Source: Sporobacter termitidis DSM 10068
GTDB taxonomy: Bacteria; Bacillota; Clostridia; Oscillospirales; Oscillospiraceae
Direction of reading: 5' to 3'
Length of the DNA stretch: 64,000 bases
Assembly (NCBI RefSeq): GCF_900130065.1
Contig: NZ_FQXV01000010.1
Location: 107,471 to 171,470 of the forward strand
The stretch's first letter is position 1. Each line of letters opens with the position of its first letter. Below are positions 44,947-55,614 of the stretch, piece by piece. The position numbers and the translations under genes were made by a program. Below the pieces are notes generated by a model. That model had not been told where the DNA came from. It saw only the letters and a list, made by a program, of their open reading frames with translations, and did no database searches.

Positions 44947-45426
44947 ATGGAATATCTCACGTCTCAGGAGAGTATGGAAAACACCTTCCGCGGCTTCTGC
45001 GAAAAGCTGCCGGAGGAACGGAACGGGCGCATCAACGCGCTCTGCCGGCCGCAGTTTATGGACTGCGATCTTGAAAACAAAACGCTGCGCCTGCGCTATG
45101 AGGTCCAGGACTGGATGCTCAACGTGGCGGACATCCTGCACGGCGGCGTCCTCGCCACCATGTTCGACCTCACCATGGGGCTCCTCTCTGTGTACTTCTC
45201 CGGCGGGACGATGACCCCCACGACCAACATGCAGATAAGCTTCCTGCGGCCCATCCCCGCCGGAGAAGCGCTTATTGTGAAAGCCGCCTGCGACATGTCG
45301 GGCAGGACGCTCTGCGCCGTCCGCGCGGAAGCCCTGCCGGCATCAAAGCCGGACAAGCCGTCGGCCACCGCGGCGGCCACGTTCTTCACCGGCGGCAACG
45401 CCGCAAAGGTCATGAAAACGGATTGA
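44947..45426 (+). CDS. PaaI-type hotdog thioesterase
   Basis: 159 residues, ATG 44947 (GAAAGGATC upstream). The hotdog signature ILHGGVLATMFDLTMGLLS contains the HGG and the catalytic Asp of PaaI-like acyl-CoA thioesterases; TTNMQISFLRPIPAGEALIV forms the following strands. The substrate acyl-CoA cannot be told from sequence. Confidence 0.85.
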   Translation: MEYLTSQESMENTFRGFCEKLPEERNGRINALCRPQFMDCDLENKTLRLRYEVQDWMLNVADILHGGVLATMFDLTMGLLSVYFSGGTMTPTTNMQISFLRPIPAGEALIVKAACDMSGRTLCAVRAEALPASKPDKPSATAAATFFTGGNAAKVMKTD

Positions 45427-45432
45427 GGCTAT

Positions 45433-45480
45433 AAAAAGGCGGCTCGCGGATTTGACCCTCCGTGAGCCGCCTTTTCTTTT
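45433..45480. terminator. Bidirectional terminator
   Basis: AAAAGGCGGCTCGCGGA / TCCGTGAGCCGCCTTTT with an 8-base loop, T-run on both strands. It serves 44947-45426 and the convergent SLH gene. Confidence 0.92.
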
Positions 45481-45482
45481 AC

Positions 45483-47690
45483 TTAGTGCGCGATGACGAC
45501 GCGCACCTTGCCGCCGGCGGCGGGCGTTTTGTCATAGTAGATCGTCAGGTTGTCCGAAACCGAGCGCGCCTTGGAAAGGGCGGCCCAGGTCTCGCTGCTT
45601 TCGATATACGCCTGGACGTTGTCGGCGACCGGGATGTATCCGCTTGCGGTCGTCACATACAGCGTTCCGTCGGCGTCCTCGTGGAAGCTCGTGCGGCTGA
45701 CGCCGCTGACCGCCGTGAGCGCGGCATAACCGGCCAGGGTCCCGCTCCCGGTCGCCGCGATGCCGGCCGGCGTGTCGTTGGTCAGGCCGGTGGTGCCGGT
45801 CACCGCCGTCGTCGTCCCGTCGCCGTTTATGATACTGGTGGTGGGATTGGTGGCGGAAAGGCCCCCGCTGGATTGCGTAACGGTGCCGTTTTTGATAAAC
45901 CCGTAGGTGTAGACGTCGCCCGTCACGTCGTTCAGCAGCAGGATACTGACGTCGCCCGCCGGATCGGTGGCGTAGAACTTGATTTTCGAGCCGGAGACGG
46001 TGTCCACCAAAATGTCCGCCAGCTCGATCTTGCTGACGGCGCTGGCGCCCACGCACTCGTAAACCGTGACGGCCTTTGACAGGCTCAGGCTGCCGAGCGT
46101 GCCGGCGGCGACGCTGAGCGCCGACGCCGACGACGCGCTGCCCACGGCGGACAGATAAATCGTCCCCGCGTCGTAAGAGCCGACCGTGACGAGGCTTCCC
46201 TTCACCACATCGGTGCCGACGCTCTGGACAGCGCCCGACACGGTAACGCCGTTTGACAGTGCGACGGTGGCGCTGGACGTCGTCAGCGCCGTCACCACGC
46301 CGTAATTCGTATTGCTGAGCGCCGAGCCGGACACCGCGCCCGCCACCTTGTTGTCGGACGTCAGCAGCAGGGTGATCGTGTCGCCGATCTTAAAGCCGGA
46401 AAGGCTCGCGGAGGCGCTGTCCAGCACCTCGAATTCCGTCCCCAGGACCTTGACGGTGCCGGGTGATGACGTGTTCGGGGTGGCGTCGTCATAGCGCCCA
46501 GTGACCCGGCGGCGCGTCACATTGTAAATGCCCGAACCGCTGTCGGAGACAACGTCATATTTTTCGATATCGGCGGCCGTGGATTTGGCGCCGTTTATGT
46601 ACACCGCCGCGGCGGAGGGCAGCGCGTACCCATCCGTCGTCACCACCGTAACGCTGCCGGCGGTGGAATCCGTGTCCGCCACGAGCACGCTCTGCACCGT
46701 GCCGCCGTCGGAGTAATAGGCCGAGACGAGCATGCCCCCGCCGATATCCACCCAGCTGTCGCCGTAGGTCTTCGCCGTACCGTTCAGGTAAAAGCTCGCC
46801 GAGGAGCTCACGGAGATTTTCGTCCCGTCGGCGCATGTGATCGACGACGCCGTGGCGCTGGAAACAGTGGACACCACCGTTTTCCCGGTCCCGGCCGGGA
46901 CGAAGACGAGGGCTTTTCCGGCGGCGTTCAGCACCAGCGCGCCGTACGCGCCGACGAGGCCGGACGGCACGGTGCCCTCCGGGAGATACGTGCCGCTTTT
47001 GGATCCGGCGACATTGACGGCCCCTGTCTCCCCGCTGTCCGTCTTGGCGTTTTTCGAGGCCAGGAACACGTCGCTCACGACTGTGGCTCCGGAGATCGTC
47101 TCCATGAACTTTTTCGCCCCGCCGTTCATTTCGGCGTTCAGCAGGTTGACAAACAGTATCGCCGCGCTGCCGCGGGTGACCGTGTCGTTTTTAGACAGCG
47201 AAACCCCGTCCGTCAGCCCCACGTCGGCCGCCTTTAAAATAAAGCTGTCGGGCCACGTGTACCCGACGTCGGCCGTCGTGTAGCCAAGCATTTTCATCAA
47301 AACCGTCACAGCCTGTCCGTAGGTGATGACGTCGTCCGGGCCGAATTTTCCGTTGGTGTAGCCGGACATGATGCCGGCGGACCGGACCGCGAGGTTGACG
47401 TAGCCCGAGGCCCAGCCCGACGCTGGCACGTCCGGGAAGATCGTATAGCCCGCATACTGGCCGACATTTTTCCCGAGCCCCAGGACGACGACCGCGATTT
47501 TGCAGAACTGCGCCCGCGTCAGCGCGCCGCCGAGATTTAAATCGCCGCTCCCGTCGCCCTGCAGCGCGCCCATCATGTTGAGGGCCGCGGCGGCGGACGT
47601 CGTTTTATCGACGGAGGCCGCGGCGGCCGGCGCCGTAACGAGGGAAAAGCACAGGACTGCGCAGAGCAGAAAAACCGTAAGCTTTCTCAT
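45483..47690 (-). CDS. SLH-domain secreted protein
   Basis: 735 residues. Signal peptide residues 1-25 (LTVFLLCAVLCFSLVTAPAA). Three SLH repeats follow directly (residues 28-205: LTRAQFCKIAVVVLGLG, FPDVPASGWASGYVNLAV, ITYGQAVTVLMKMLGY), so the wall-binding part is N-terminal, unlike the B12-island proteins. The remaining 530 residues are Ser/Thr/Val/Ala-rich beta-sheet repeats without a recognisable enzyme motif. This is a common S-layer-type protein. Confidence 0.88.
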   Translation of the reverse strand: MRKLTVFLLCAVLCFSLVTAPAAAASVDKTTSAAAALNMMGALQGDGSGDLNLGGALTRAQFCKIAVVVLGLGKNVGQYAGYTIFPDVPASGWASGYVNLAVRSAGIMSGYTNGKFGPDDVITYGQAVTVLMKMLGYTTADVGYTWPDSFILKAADVGLTDGVSLSKNDTVTRGSAAILFVNLLNAEMNGGAKKFMETISGATVVSDVFLASKNAKTDSGETGAVNVAGSKSGTYLPEGTVPSGLVGAYGALVLNAAGKALVFVPAGTGKTVVSTVSSATASSITCADGTKISVSSSASFYLNGTAKTYGDSWVDIGGGMLVSAYYSDGGTVQSVLVADTDSTAGSVTVVTTDGYALPSAAAVYINGAKSTAADIEKYDVVSDSGSGIYNVTRRRVTGRYDDATPNTSSPGTVKVLGTEFEVLDSASASLSGFKIGDTITLLLTSDNKVAGAVSGSALSNTNYGVVTALTTSSATVALSNGVTVSGAVQSVGTDVVKGSLVTVGSYDAGTIYLSAVGSASSASALSVAAGTLGSLSLSKAVTVYECVGASAVSKIELADILVDTVSGSKIKFYATDPAGDVSILLLNDVTGDVYTYGFIKNGTVTQSSGGLSATNPTTSIINGDGTTTAVTGTTGLTNDTPAGIAATGSGTLAGYAALTAVSGVSRTSFHEDADGTLYVTTASGYIPVADNVQAYIESSETWAALSKARSVSDNLTIYYDKTPAAGGKVRVVIAH

Positions 47691-47740
47691 AATCGTATGT
47701 TTCTCCTTGTTTCATTAATTTGCCTTTTCTATGATATACC

Positions 47741-48927
47741 CTAATCGGCCCTTAATGCAACAACAGGCTGCAGTCCTGACGCCTTTATTGCCGGATACAG
47801 GCCGAATCCGACGCCGATGCCGATGGAAAACACGAACGAGCCGACAGCCATCAGCGTGTTCGGCACGAGAATCATGTCGTACATGGCCTTGCCGACGATG
47901 ACTGTAATAATAAATCCCAGTATGATGCCGATGACGCCTCCCAGCGCCGACAGCACGCCGGACTCGATGAGAAACTGCGTGATGATCGCCCGGCGGTTTG
48001 CCCCGATGGCCTTGCGGATGCCGATCTCCCGCGTCCGCTCCGTGACGGTGACGAGCATGATGTTCATGATGCCGATGCCCCCCACCAAAAGCGCGATGCT
48101 CGCCACGGCGCCCAGCACAAGGCTGAGGGACGCGGCCTCCTCGTCGCTCTCGTTGAGCTCCGAGTTTTCATTTTTCAGCGTGTAGGTGCCGGTGTCGTCG
48201 TCGAGCTTGCTTTTCAGAAAAGCGTCGAGGTCATTGTACAGCGTGTCCATGACGGTGGCGTCCGCCGCCTTCACCGTATAGGTGGAAACGGCGACGGAGC
48301 CGAGGACCTCGGCGTTTAAAGTATACGGCATGACGATCATATCGTCCATGGAGGACGCCGTGGACCCGTCCTTTTCATAGTAAACGCCGACGACAAGGAA
48401 CGGTATGCTTTTAAAGGTGATTGTCTCCCCGACGGGATCGGCGGAGCCGAACAGCGTCTCCGCCACATAGCTGCCGATCACGCAGACGTGGTTTTTGTTC
48501 ACAACGTCCATGTAGGCGATATCGCGCCCGTCCTGCAGTACAAAGTTATTGCAGACGGAAAACTGCGCGCTCCCGAGGGAGACGGTCGAGGTGTCGACGG
48601 TGTTGGCCCCGTATGCCAGCGTGCCCGAGGTGCTGAGCGTCGGCGTGACGCCCGCGGCGACGGTGCCGAGATCGCTCTGCACGTAGTCCTCGAGCTCCGC
48701 CGTCAGCGTCAGCGAATCATAAAACTGATAGACGGAGGCCGACACCGTGATCTTGTTGACGCCCATTTTTTCATAATACTGCGTGAGGTCCGCGTTGTAG
48801 CCCTGCATGACGGACACCAGGGCGATGACGGCCGTGACGCCGATGATGATGCCCAGCATCGTGAGAAACGACCGGACCTTGTTGATCCTGATCGTTGCCA
48901 GCGCCATCCGGAAGGATTGCATGAGGT

Positions 48928-48931
<4 letters not shown>
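47741..48931 (-). CDS. MacB-type ABC transporter permease
   Basis: 396 residues; starts at ATG 48931, overlapping the ATPase stop by four bases. An N-terminal helix (RSFLTMLGIIIGVTAVIALV), a large extracellular MacB_PCD domain and three C-terminal helices with the FtsX box (LLVGGIGIMNIMLVTVTERT then REIGIRKAIGA). Works with the ATPase and the adaptor as an efflux or mechanotransmission unit for peptides or envelope-active compounds. Confidence 0.92.
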
Positions 48932-49623
<692 letters not shown>

Positions 49624-49636
49624 CGCCCGGCCCGCC

Positions 49637-51652
49637 TTAATTGCCGCGCGGCCCGCCGGAGAATCCGCCGCTGCCGCCCCCCGGGAAGCTGCCGCCGCTG
49701 TATCCGCCCGGGAACTGCCCGCCCGACGGCATCGCGGCGTTGTTCGAAGTCTCCGACGTCTTGTCGCTGCCGGAGGTCGTATTCTGCTTTATGTAACGCT
49801 CAAAGACGGTCATGCCCTCGTCCGCACCGCTCTTGATCTCCACATAGTCGTTGCTGGTCAGGCCCGTCTCCACAACAACGGCGTAGTAGCCGTCCGGCAC
49901 GACGCCGTCCCCCAGCTCGACGGCGTTATCCGGCTTTGTATCGGATTTTATGAACAGGCACGTGCCCGCCGTCGTCCGCTGAATGGCCGCGATCGGCGCC
50001 AGCACCACATCCGAGGCCTGGGCTGCCGTGATCGTATAAGTGACGTAGATGCCCGGCGACAGGAGGCCTGCGCTGTCGATGGCGATTGTCGTCTCAAAAT
50101 ACGCCACACCGTTGGACGCCGTCGCCTCCAGGCTCTTTTTCGTGACCTTCCCCGTAAAGGTTGACGACGACCCGGACGGCGACGGCGACGCGGTGTCTCC
50201 CGCCGCCCCCGACGGCGACGCGGAGGCCGCCCCCGGTGATGCCGCCGCCGCCCCCGGTGATGCCGCCGCCGCCCCCGGTGATGCCGCCGCCGCGCCCGAG
50301 GATGCCCTCGCCCCGGTGCCCGACGGCATCCGCGCCGCTGACGAGGAGGAGGATGAGGAGGTCGACGTGCCCTTCGTGATGGTGACGGTCATGCCTTCCG
50401 TAATGTAATCATTGTCGGTCTCGCTGATATCCGCCACGATTTTCATCTGGTCCGTATTATAGATGGCCATGGCCGTCGTCCCGGCAGTGACCTCGTCGCC
50501 GGCCTCGATCCTGACGGAGATCACCGTCCCGTCCACGGTTGCCGTGGGCGCACATTCCGCCAGCTGGTCCTGCAGCTCCGTGAGCTTCAGGTTGGCCGAC
50601 GTGATCTGCTTCTGCAGCGTATTGATCTGATTGGTGTAATCGTCGTTCGTGATAACGGCCAGCACCTCGCCGGAGGAGACCTTCAGGGAGTCCTGGACAT
50701 TCAGCTTCGACAGCGTCCCGCTGACCTTGGCGGTAATATCGCTGGCCTGGTTGTAGTCCAGCGTACCCGCGTCCGCCGGGCTGATCGTCTGGCCGTCCGC
50801 CGTGACCGTGGCCGTGGCCTCAAGCCCCTTGACCAGCGAGCCCGGATTGTCCACAGTGATCGTCGCCTTAAAGCAGACGGTCCCCTCGCTCGTCACATAG
50901 CTGACGTTGTCGATGGCGGTCACCGTCCCCGTCAGGGTCGACATGTACTGCGGCACCGAAACCTCGGCGCTCATGCCCTTTTTAATGGCATCCAGATAGG
51001 CGTTTGAAAAGTACAGCGCCAGCTTCATCCTGCTGTCGTCCACCAGCGTGGCGAGCTTGGCGCCGGAATTAACGGTATCGCCCGCCAGGGCGTCCGTCGG
51101 CGCGGTGAGCTTGCCGGAGAACGGGGCCGTGACCGTCAAGTTGCTGAGATTCTTCTGGTATGTGGCCAGCTGCGTCTCGTAATTGGCGATGTTCGATTCC
51201 GCCGTGGCGATGTCCTCCGTCAGGCTCGTCGTGTCGATGTCGAACAGCTGGTCTCCCACCGAGACCTTGTCGCCCTGCTTGACGTAGACGTCCTTCACAA
51301 CGCCGGCGACGGGTATCGTCAGGTCCTGAAAGGACGTGGGCTCGACCGTGGCCGTCCCGGTGATGACGGTCGTGATGGAGTCCCTTTTCGTCGTGCCCGT
51401 CGCGATGTCCACAGGCTCGGTATAGAAAAACAACCTGTAAATCCCAAATCCCCCGCCGCCCAAAACGGCCAAGATCAGGATGATCAGCAAAAGCTTTTTG
51501 GCCGATAGCTTCTTCGGCTTATTAAACGGTTTGCTGCCGGGGCTCCTGTTTTTGCCGGGGAAGAACGTCTTTCTCTTTTCGTCCTTCCGCGCCGCCTGCC
51601 CTGCGTTTTCCGCCGCCGTCCCGGCGGTGTCTTCCAGAGGCTTATTCCTCAT
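49637..51652 (-). CDS. HlyD/MacA-type membrane-fusion adaptor
   Basis: Start set at MRNKPLEDTAG (ATG 51652; GGAGGG nine bases upstream); 671 residues. A basic cytoplasmic N-terminus, one helix (KKLLLIILILAVLGGGGFGIY), the adaptor core with lipoyl-like halves (VKDVYVKQGDKVSVGDQLF and TVISVRIEAGDEV), a short coiled coil, and a Gly-rich end. The second half is interrupted by a Ser/Ala/Pro insert coded by a 21-bp repeat. Partner of the ATPase and permease genes that follow. Confidence 0.9.
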   Translation of the reverse strand: MRNKPLEDTAGTAAENAGQAARKDEKRKTFFPGKNRSPGSKPFNKPKKLSAKKLLLIILILAVLGGGGFGIYRLFFYTEPVDIATGTTKRDSITTVITGTATVEPTSFQDLTIPVAGVVKDVYVKQGDKVSVGDQLFDIDTTSLTEDIATAESNIANYETQLATYQKNLSNLTVTAPFSGKLTAPTDALAGDTVNSGAKLATLVDDSRMKLALYFSNAYLDAIKKGMSAEVSVPQYMSTLTGTVTAIDNVSYVTSEGTVCFKATITVDNPGSLVKGLEATATVTADGQTISPADAGTLDYNQASDITAKVSGTLSKLNVQDSLKVSSGEVLAVITNDDYTNQINTLQKQITSANLKLTELQDQLAECAPTATVDGTVISVRIEAGDEVTAGTTAMAIYNTDQMKIVADISETDNDYITEGMTVTITKGTSTSSSSSSSAARMPSGTGARASSGAAAASPGAAAASPGAAAASPGAASASPSGAAGDTASPSPSGSSSTFTGKVTKKSLEATASNGVAYFETTIAIDSAGLLSPGIYVTYTITAAQASDVVLAPIAAIQRTTAGTCLFIKSDTKPDNAVELGDGVVPDGYYAVVVETGLTSNDYVEIKSGADEGMTVFERYIKQNTTSGSDKTSETSNNAAMPSGGQFPGGYSGGSFPGGGSGGFSGGPRGN
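50226..50295 (-). repeat. Three 21-bp tandem repeats in the adaptor gene
   Basis: The unit around CCCCCGGTGATGCCGCC occurs three times at exactly 21-base steps, coding the heptad ASPGAAA. It is flanked by similar degenerate copies, giving a flexible 40-50-residue Ala/Ser/Pro insert. Confidence 0.88.
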
Positions 51653-51851
51653 CTGCTTTACCCTCCATTGGCTCGACTGGTAATATTTCATGAAAAATAG
51701 TACAGCCGTCCGCTTAAAGCAAGCTGAAAAAAGTTTGGCATTTTGTGAATATACTGTAAATCCGCCTTGCGGCCCGGCAGGGACTTTCAGGTGAATTTCA
51801 GGTCTTTTCGTTATGATGGCATCGCCGGAGCATTCCGATAAATTTACAAAA

Positions 51852-51885
51852 GCTTCATGATTTCGTCATGGGGAAATCATGAAGC
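51852..51885 (+). promoter_or_regulatory. Perfect inverted repeat in the divergent promoter region
   Basis: GCTTCATGATTTC / GAAATCATGAAGC with an 8-base loop, 30 bases before the response-regulator start. It could be the operator of this regulator or a leader hairpin. The efflux operon is transcribed away from the same gap. Confidence 0.5.
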
Positions 51886-51914
51886 CGTGAGATAGTCAAG
51901 GAGGAGGGACAGAC

Positions 51915-52592
51915 ATGCGGATACTTGTGATCGAGGACGAAAAGCGGCTGGCCGACACGCTGGCCGATATCATATCCACCGGCAGCGACATCGCCGACGT
52001 CTCTTACGACGGCGAAAGCGGCCTGGACAACGCGCTGTCGGGCATTTACGACGCCATCGTGCTGGACGTCATGCTGCCCGTCATCGACGGCTTTGAGGTC
52101 CTCCGCCGCCTGCGGGCGGGCAAGGTGAGCACGCCCGTCCTCATGCTGACGGCGCGGGCGGAGCTGGAGGACCGGGTGGCGGGGCTGGACCTGGGCGCCG
52201 ACTATTACCTGACAAAGCCCTTTGAAAACGCCGAGTTTCTGGCCTGCCTGCGCACCATCATGCGCCGCCGCGGCGACATCATGCCCGACGTCGTCACTTA
52301 CGGCGACCTCACGCTGAACCCCTCCGGCTGCGAGCTCCGGTGCCGGGACAGGTCGGTCCGGCTCAGCTTCAAGGAGCTGGCCATCATGCGCCTTTTCTTT
52401 TTGAACAGGGAGCAGATCCTGTCCAAGGAGACCATCCTCAACAAGGTCTGGGGCTATGATTCCGAGGCCGACGACAACAACGTGGAGGCTTACATCTCGT
52501 TTCTCCGCAAAAAGCTGCTTTTTTTAGGCTCGGGGGTCTCTATCGCCGTTGTCCGGCGCGTGGGCTATTATCTGGAGGTGAGCGGCACTTGA
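51915..52592 (+). CDS. OmpR-family response regulator
   Basis: 225 residues, AAGGAGGAGG upstream. Receiver domain with acidic pocket (VIEDEKRL), phospho-acceptor Asp51 (AIVLDVMLPV), Thr79 region (LMLTARAE) and Lys101 (YYLTKPF). The C-terminal winged helix (SFKELAIMRLFFLNREQILS, VWGYDSEADDNNVEAYISFL) binds DNA. Translationally coupled to the kinase gene; probable regulator of the divergent efflux operon. Confidence 0.95.
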   Translation: MRILVIEDEKRLADTLADIISTGSDIADVSYDGESGLDNALSGIYDAIVLDVMLPVIDGFEVLRRLRAGKVSTPVLMLTARAELEDRVAGLDLGADYYLTKPFENAEFLACLRTIMRRRGDIMPDVVTYGDLTLNPSGCELRCRDRSVRLSFKELAIMRLFFLNREQILSKETILNKVWGYDSEADDNNVEAYISFLRKKLLFLGSGVSIAVVRRVGYYLEVSGT

Positions 52593-53815
52593 TCAAAAAG
52601 CTGCGCCGGAAATTTATCCTGGTGATCATGTCCGTTGTGGCGGTGCTGATGCTGGCGGCTTTCATCGGCGTCTGGATTTCCACCTACGGCAATCTGGAGC
52701 AGGAGAACAGGTTTGCCCTCAGCAGCGCCCTCGACCGATCGGGCGGGCCCACGCTCCGCGGCGGTAGGCCGGGCATCAGGCCCGGCGACAGGCCGGTGCC
52801 CATCATCACCGTCACGTCCGACAGCGCCGGCGGCGTGACCGATTTCAGCAATCAGATTTTTAATTTCAGCGACGGTGACGTGCCGTCCATCACGCGCCTG
52901 GCGCTGGAGCGCGGCAAAGCCTCCGGCATCCTCAGGGACTACAATCTGCGGTACATGCTCGAAAAAAGCCCCGACGGATCGGCCCGGCTGGTATTTATCG
53001 ACAACGCCATGGAGTCGCGGGTGCTGGCCAATCTCCTGAAAAACTCGGCCGTCGTCGGCGCGTCCACGCTTCTCCTCTTTTTCGCGGTGAGCGTCCTTCT
53101 TGCGCGCTGGGTCGTCAAGCCCGTGGAAAAGGCCTGGAACAGCCAGCGCCGCTTTATTGCCGACGCCTCCCATGAGCTGAAAACGCCGCTCACCGTCATA
53201 TTGTCCAACAGCGCCATGCTCGCCGAGGAAGGCGGGCAGGGCGGCGGCAAGGCGGCCTACCGCCTGGGCAATATCCTCGCCGAGGCCAAGCGCATGAAAA
53301 GCCTTGTGGACGAGCTGCTCTCCCTGGCCCGCTCCGATGAGGCCGGGGCCGGGCCCCGCTTTGAAAGGGTCGATTTCAGCGCCGTCCTGCTCGGCGCCGC
53401 GCTGATGTTCGAGCCGGTCATTTTCGACATGGGGAAAGCCTTCGACTATGAGATTGCCAACGGCCTTTTTGTCACCGGGGACGCGTCCCGGCTCCACCAG
53501 CTGGCCGGAATACTTCTGGACAACGCCGGCAAATATTCGACCCCGGCCAGCCGCGTCACGCTCTCCGCCAGGCCCGGCGCCAAAAACGAGGTCTGCCTTG
53601 AGATCACAAACGAAAGCGAGACGATCCCGAAGGCGGAGCTCGATAAAATCTTCGAGCGCTTTTACCGGCTGGACAAGGCCCGGTCCGGCGGCGGGTACGG
53701 GCTCGGCCTGTCCATCGCCACATCCATCGTCCGCGAGCACGGCGGCAAAATCCGCGCCGCCAGCGAAAACGGCCGCACCGTCTTCACCGTCCTCCTCCCC
53801 GGGGCGCGGCTATAG
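52589..53815 (+). CDS. Sensor histidine kinase
   Basis: 408 residues. TTG start (52589) overlaps the regulator's stop (TTGA). Two helices (residues 10-33 and 153-172) enclose a short extracellular sensor. H-box FIADASHELKTPLTVILSNS (His195). N-box (LLDNAGKYS), and the G-boxes (RSGGGYGLGLSIATSIV) are complete. Confidence 0.93.
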   Translation: MIKKLRRKFILVIMSVVAVLMLAAFIGVWISTYGNLEQENRFALSSALDRSGGPTLRGGRPGIRPGDRPVPIITVTSDSAGGVTDFSNQIFNFSDGDVPSITRLALERGKASGILRDYNLRYMLEKSPDGSARLVFIDNAMESRVLANLLKNSAVVGASTLLLFFAVSVLLARWVVKPVEKAWNSQRRFIADASHELKTPLTVILSNSAMLAEEGGQGGGKAAYRLGNILAEAKRMKSLVDELLSLARSDEAGAGPRFERVDFSAVLLGAALMFEPVIFDMGKAFDYEIANGLFVTGDASRLHQLAGILLDNAGKYSTPASRVTLSARPGAKNEVCLEITNESETIPKAELDKIFERFYRLDKARSGGGYGLGLSIATSIVREHGGKIRAASENGRTVFTVLLPGARL

Positions 53816-53957
53816 TCGCATCGGCGCAAGGCGGAGTGACCCGCCCAATCCGAATATCATGCGGCAAGAGCAGCGCCCTTACACCAAGGCAGGGCGGGGT
53901 CTTGCTCCCGCCGCTCCTGCCGGCGCACGATATAGCCCCGGAAGGTGACGCCCCCTT

Positions 53958-54011
53958 TCCCCGGCGCCCTCAGACGAGGGAGCTGTCGCCCGCAGGCGAC
54001 TGAAGGAGGGA
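53958..54011 (+). repeat. Dispersed repeat, copy 1
   Basis: About 53 bases beginning CCCCGGCGCCCTCAGACGAG and ending CGACTGAAGGAGGGA. It is nearly identical to 61338-61390. It is partly palindromic (CCCTC.../GAGGG and CGCCCGCAGGCG). It sits in a GC-rich 320-base gap (53816-54138) with no gene. Confidence 0.8.
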
Positions 54012-54050
54012 ACCTTGCCGCGCGCCCGGGCGCACGCCTTTCACCCGCAG

Positions 54051-54107
54051 GCGATGGAAGGAGGGATACGGCGCACCAAAAGTGCCGCGTATCCCTCCTT
54101 CCGTCGC
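54051..54107. terminator. Long GC hairpin between convergent genes
   Basis: Arms of about 25 bases (GCGATGGAAGGAGGGATACG ... and its near-complement ending CTTCCGTCGC) with a 7-base loop between the kinase and the GH18 gene. The arms reuse the GGAAGGAGGG motif of the dispersed repeat, so it may be a repeat that serves as a terminator. Confidence 0.6.
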
Positions 54108-54138
54108 TTTCCGCGGACAGCAAATCCGCAAGTCCTTG

Positions 54139-55413
54139 TTATATGACCTTGGCGATGTTATACATCGTGTGCAGCACAAGAAATTGCGCTCTGAACAGGT
54201 TGTCGATCGTCCAGTAGCTCAGGCCGGCCAGATTGTAGTCGTGGATGAGCCGCAGGCGCGCCTCGATGCTCCGGGCGTCGTCGAACCAGACCTCGTGCTG
54301 CCTGCCCTGGCTGTCGTAATAATTGTAAAACGGCGCCTGTGCCTGCTCGTCGTATTTGATGACCGCGCCCACGTCCGAGGCCTGAGCTATGGCCGCCGTG
54401 TTGGACATGGGCCGCGCCGCCGACCCCTGGACGAACGGGAGCGTCCAGTCGTAGGCGTAATTCGGCATGCCCATGAGTATTTTATTGGACGGGATCACGC
54501 TCACCGCGTAGTCCAGCACGCGCCGCACCTCGTTGATGGGCGCCACGGCCATGGGCGGGCCGTACAAATAACCCCACTCGTACGTCATGATGATAACGTA
54601 ATCGACAAGCTCTCCGTGCACCGGATAATCGTGCGCCTCGTACAGCGTACCCGCCTGGGTGGCCGAGGTCTTCGGCGCGATGGCCGTCATGACGATATAG
54701 CCCTCGGCGTGGAGCATGCTGACGGCGCGGCGCAAGAACTGATTGTAGCTCTCCCGGTCATACGGGTAGACGTACTCGATGTCGAAAATGACGCCGTAGT
54801 AATTCCTCTGCCGCATCGCCGCCATAATATTTGTCAGCAGCGTGCTCTGGGCCTCCTCGTTTGTCAGGATGGCGTGAGCGATATCGCTGGAAAAGCCGCC
54901 GCCGGGCTGAATATTCGTCACGCTCATCAGCGGGGCGACATTTGCCTCCCGGGCGTTTGTCCGCACCCTGTCGTCGTTGATGGGCGTGATTCCGCCGCCG
55001 GCATCGGCCTGCCAGGAGAAAAAGCTGATATATGTAAGATAGGGCATCCATTCCCGTAGCGTCGTCTCCGACCCGCTGACCGTAAAGCCGTTGACCTGGG
55101 CATTGCCCAGCATCGCGTTGGGGAACGGAATGGTGATCGTCTGGCCCGGGTATAATCTGGCCGGGTTGAGCGTCGGGTTGGCGGCCGTGATGGCAGCCAC
55201 AGTCGTGTTGTAGCTGCGGGCGATGGAGTAGACGCTGTCGCCCGGACGGACCCGGTAGGAAACGCTTGTGACCGGGATATAGATGGCCTGACCCTCCACG
55301 AGGCGGAGAGGATTTGCGATCTGATTATCGTAAATCAGGGCATCGACCGTCACGCCGTATTTGTTCGCGATCGCGTAAAGACTGTCACCCCTCCTTACGG
55401 TATAAATAGTCAA
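54139..55413 (-). CDS. LysM-GH18 protein (YaaH-like)
   Basis: 424 residues. Start set at TTG 55413 because AAAGGA lies at good distance; an ATG three codons earlier touches that site, and YaaH-type proteins also begin straight with LysM. Two LysM domains (YTVRRGDSLYAIANKYGV, YRVRPGDSVYSIARSYN; residues 2-95), then a GH18 fold with GVIFDIEYVY holding the acidic residues, IIMTYEWGY, and the closing LAGLSYWTIDNLF. Members act on peptidoglycan or spore cortex during germination. No signal peptide, as usual for spore-coat members. Confidence 0.88.
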   Translation of the reverse strand: MTIYTVRRGDSLYAIANKYGVTVDALIYDNQIANPLRLVEGQAIYIPVTSVSYRVRPGDSVYSIARSYNTTVAAITAANPTLNPARLYPGQTITIPFPNAMLGNAQVNGFTVSGSETTLREWMPYLTYISFFSWQADAGGGITPINDDRVRTNAREANVAPLMSVTNIQPGGGFSSDIAHAILTNEEAQSTLLTNIMAAMRQRNYYGVIFDIEYVYPYDRESYNQFLRRAVSMLHAEGYIVMTAIAPKTSATQAGTLYEAHDYPVHGELVDYVIIMTYEWGYLYGPPMAVAPINEVRRVLDYAVSVIPSNKILMGMPNYAYDWTLPFVQGSAARPMSNTAAIAQASDVGAVIKYDEQAQAPFYNYYDSQGRQHEVWFDDARSIEARLRLIHDYNLAGLSYWTIDNLFRAQFLVLHTMYNIAKVI

Positions 55414-55614
55414 AATGATCATCCTTTCTGGTTTGTCCACGGATGCGTGACTTCCGCAGTTTGCATTCCATGATATTCTCCAGGCGGTCATATTGACTCT
55501 CATGACGTTTAAGTTGATTATTGGGACATATTATCTTATACTTCTTCTAGTAAGAGGAGTGCCGCCCGCCCTGTGAGGGATGGTGGTAGCGGTGCTTTAA
55601 AAAGGAGATATATT

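Noticed and set aside
55500..55614. Possible T-box leader before asnS
   Set aside because: There is a hairpin but no T-box sequence, specifier loop or terminator, and the leader is too short.
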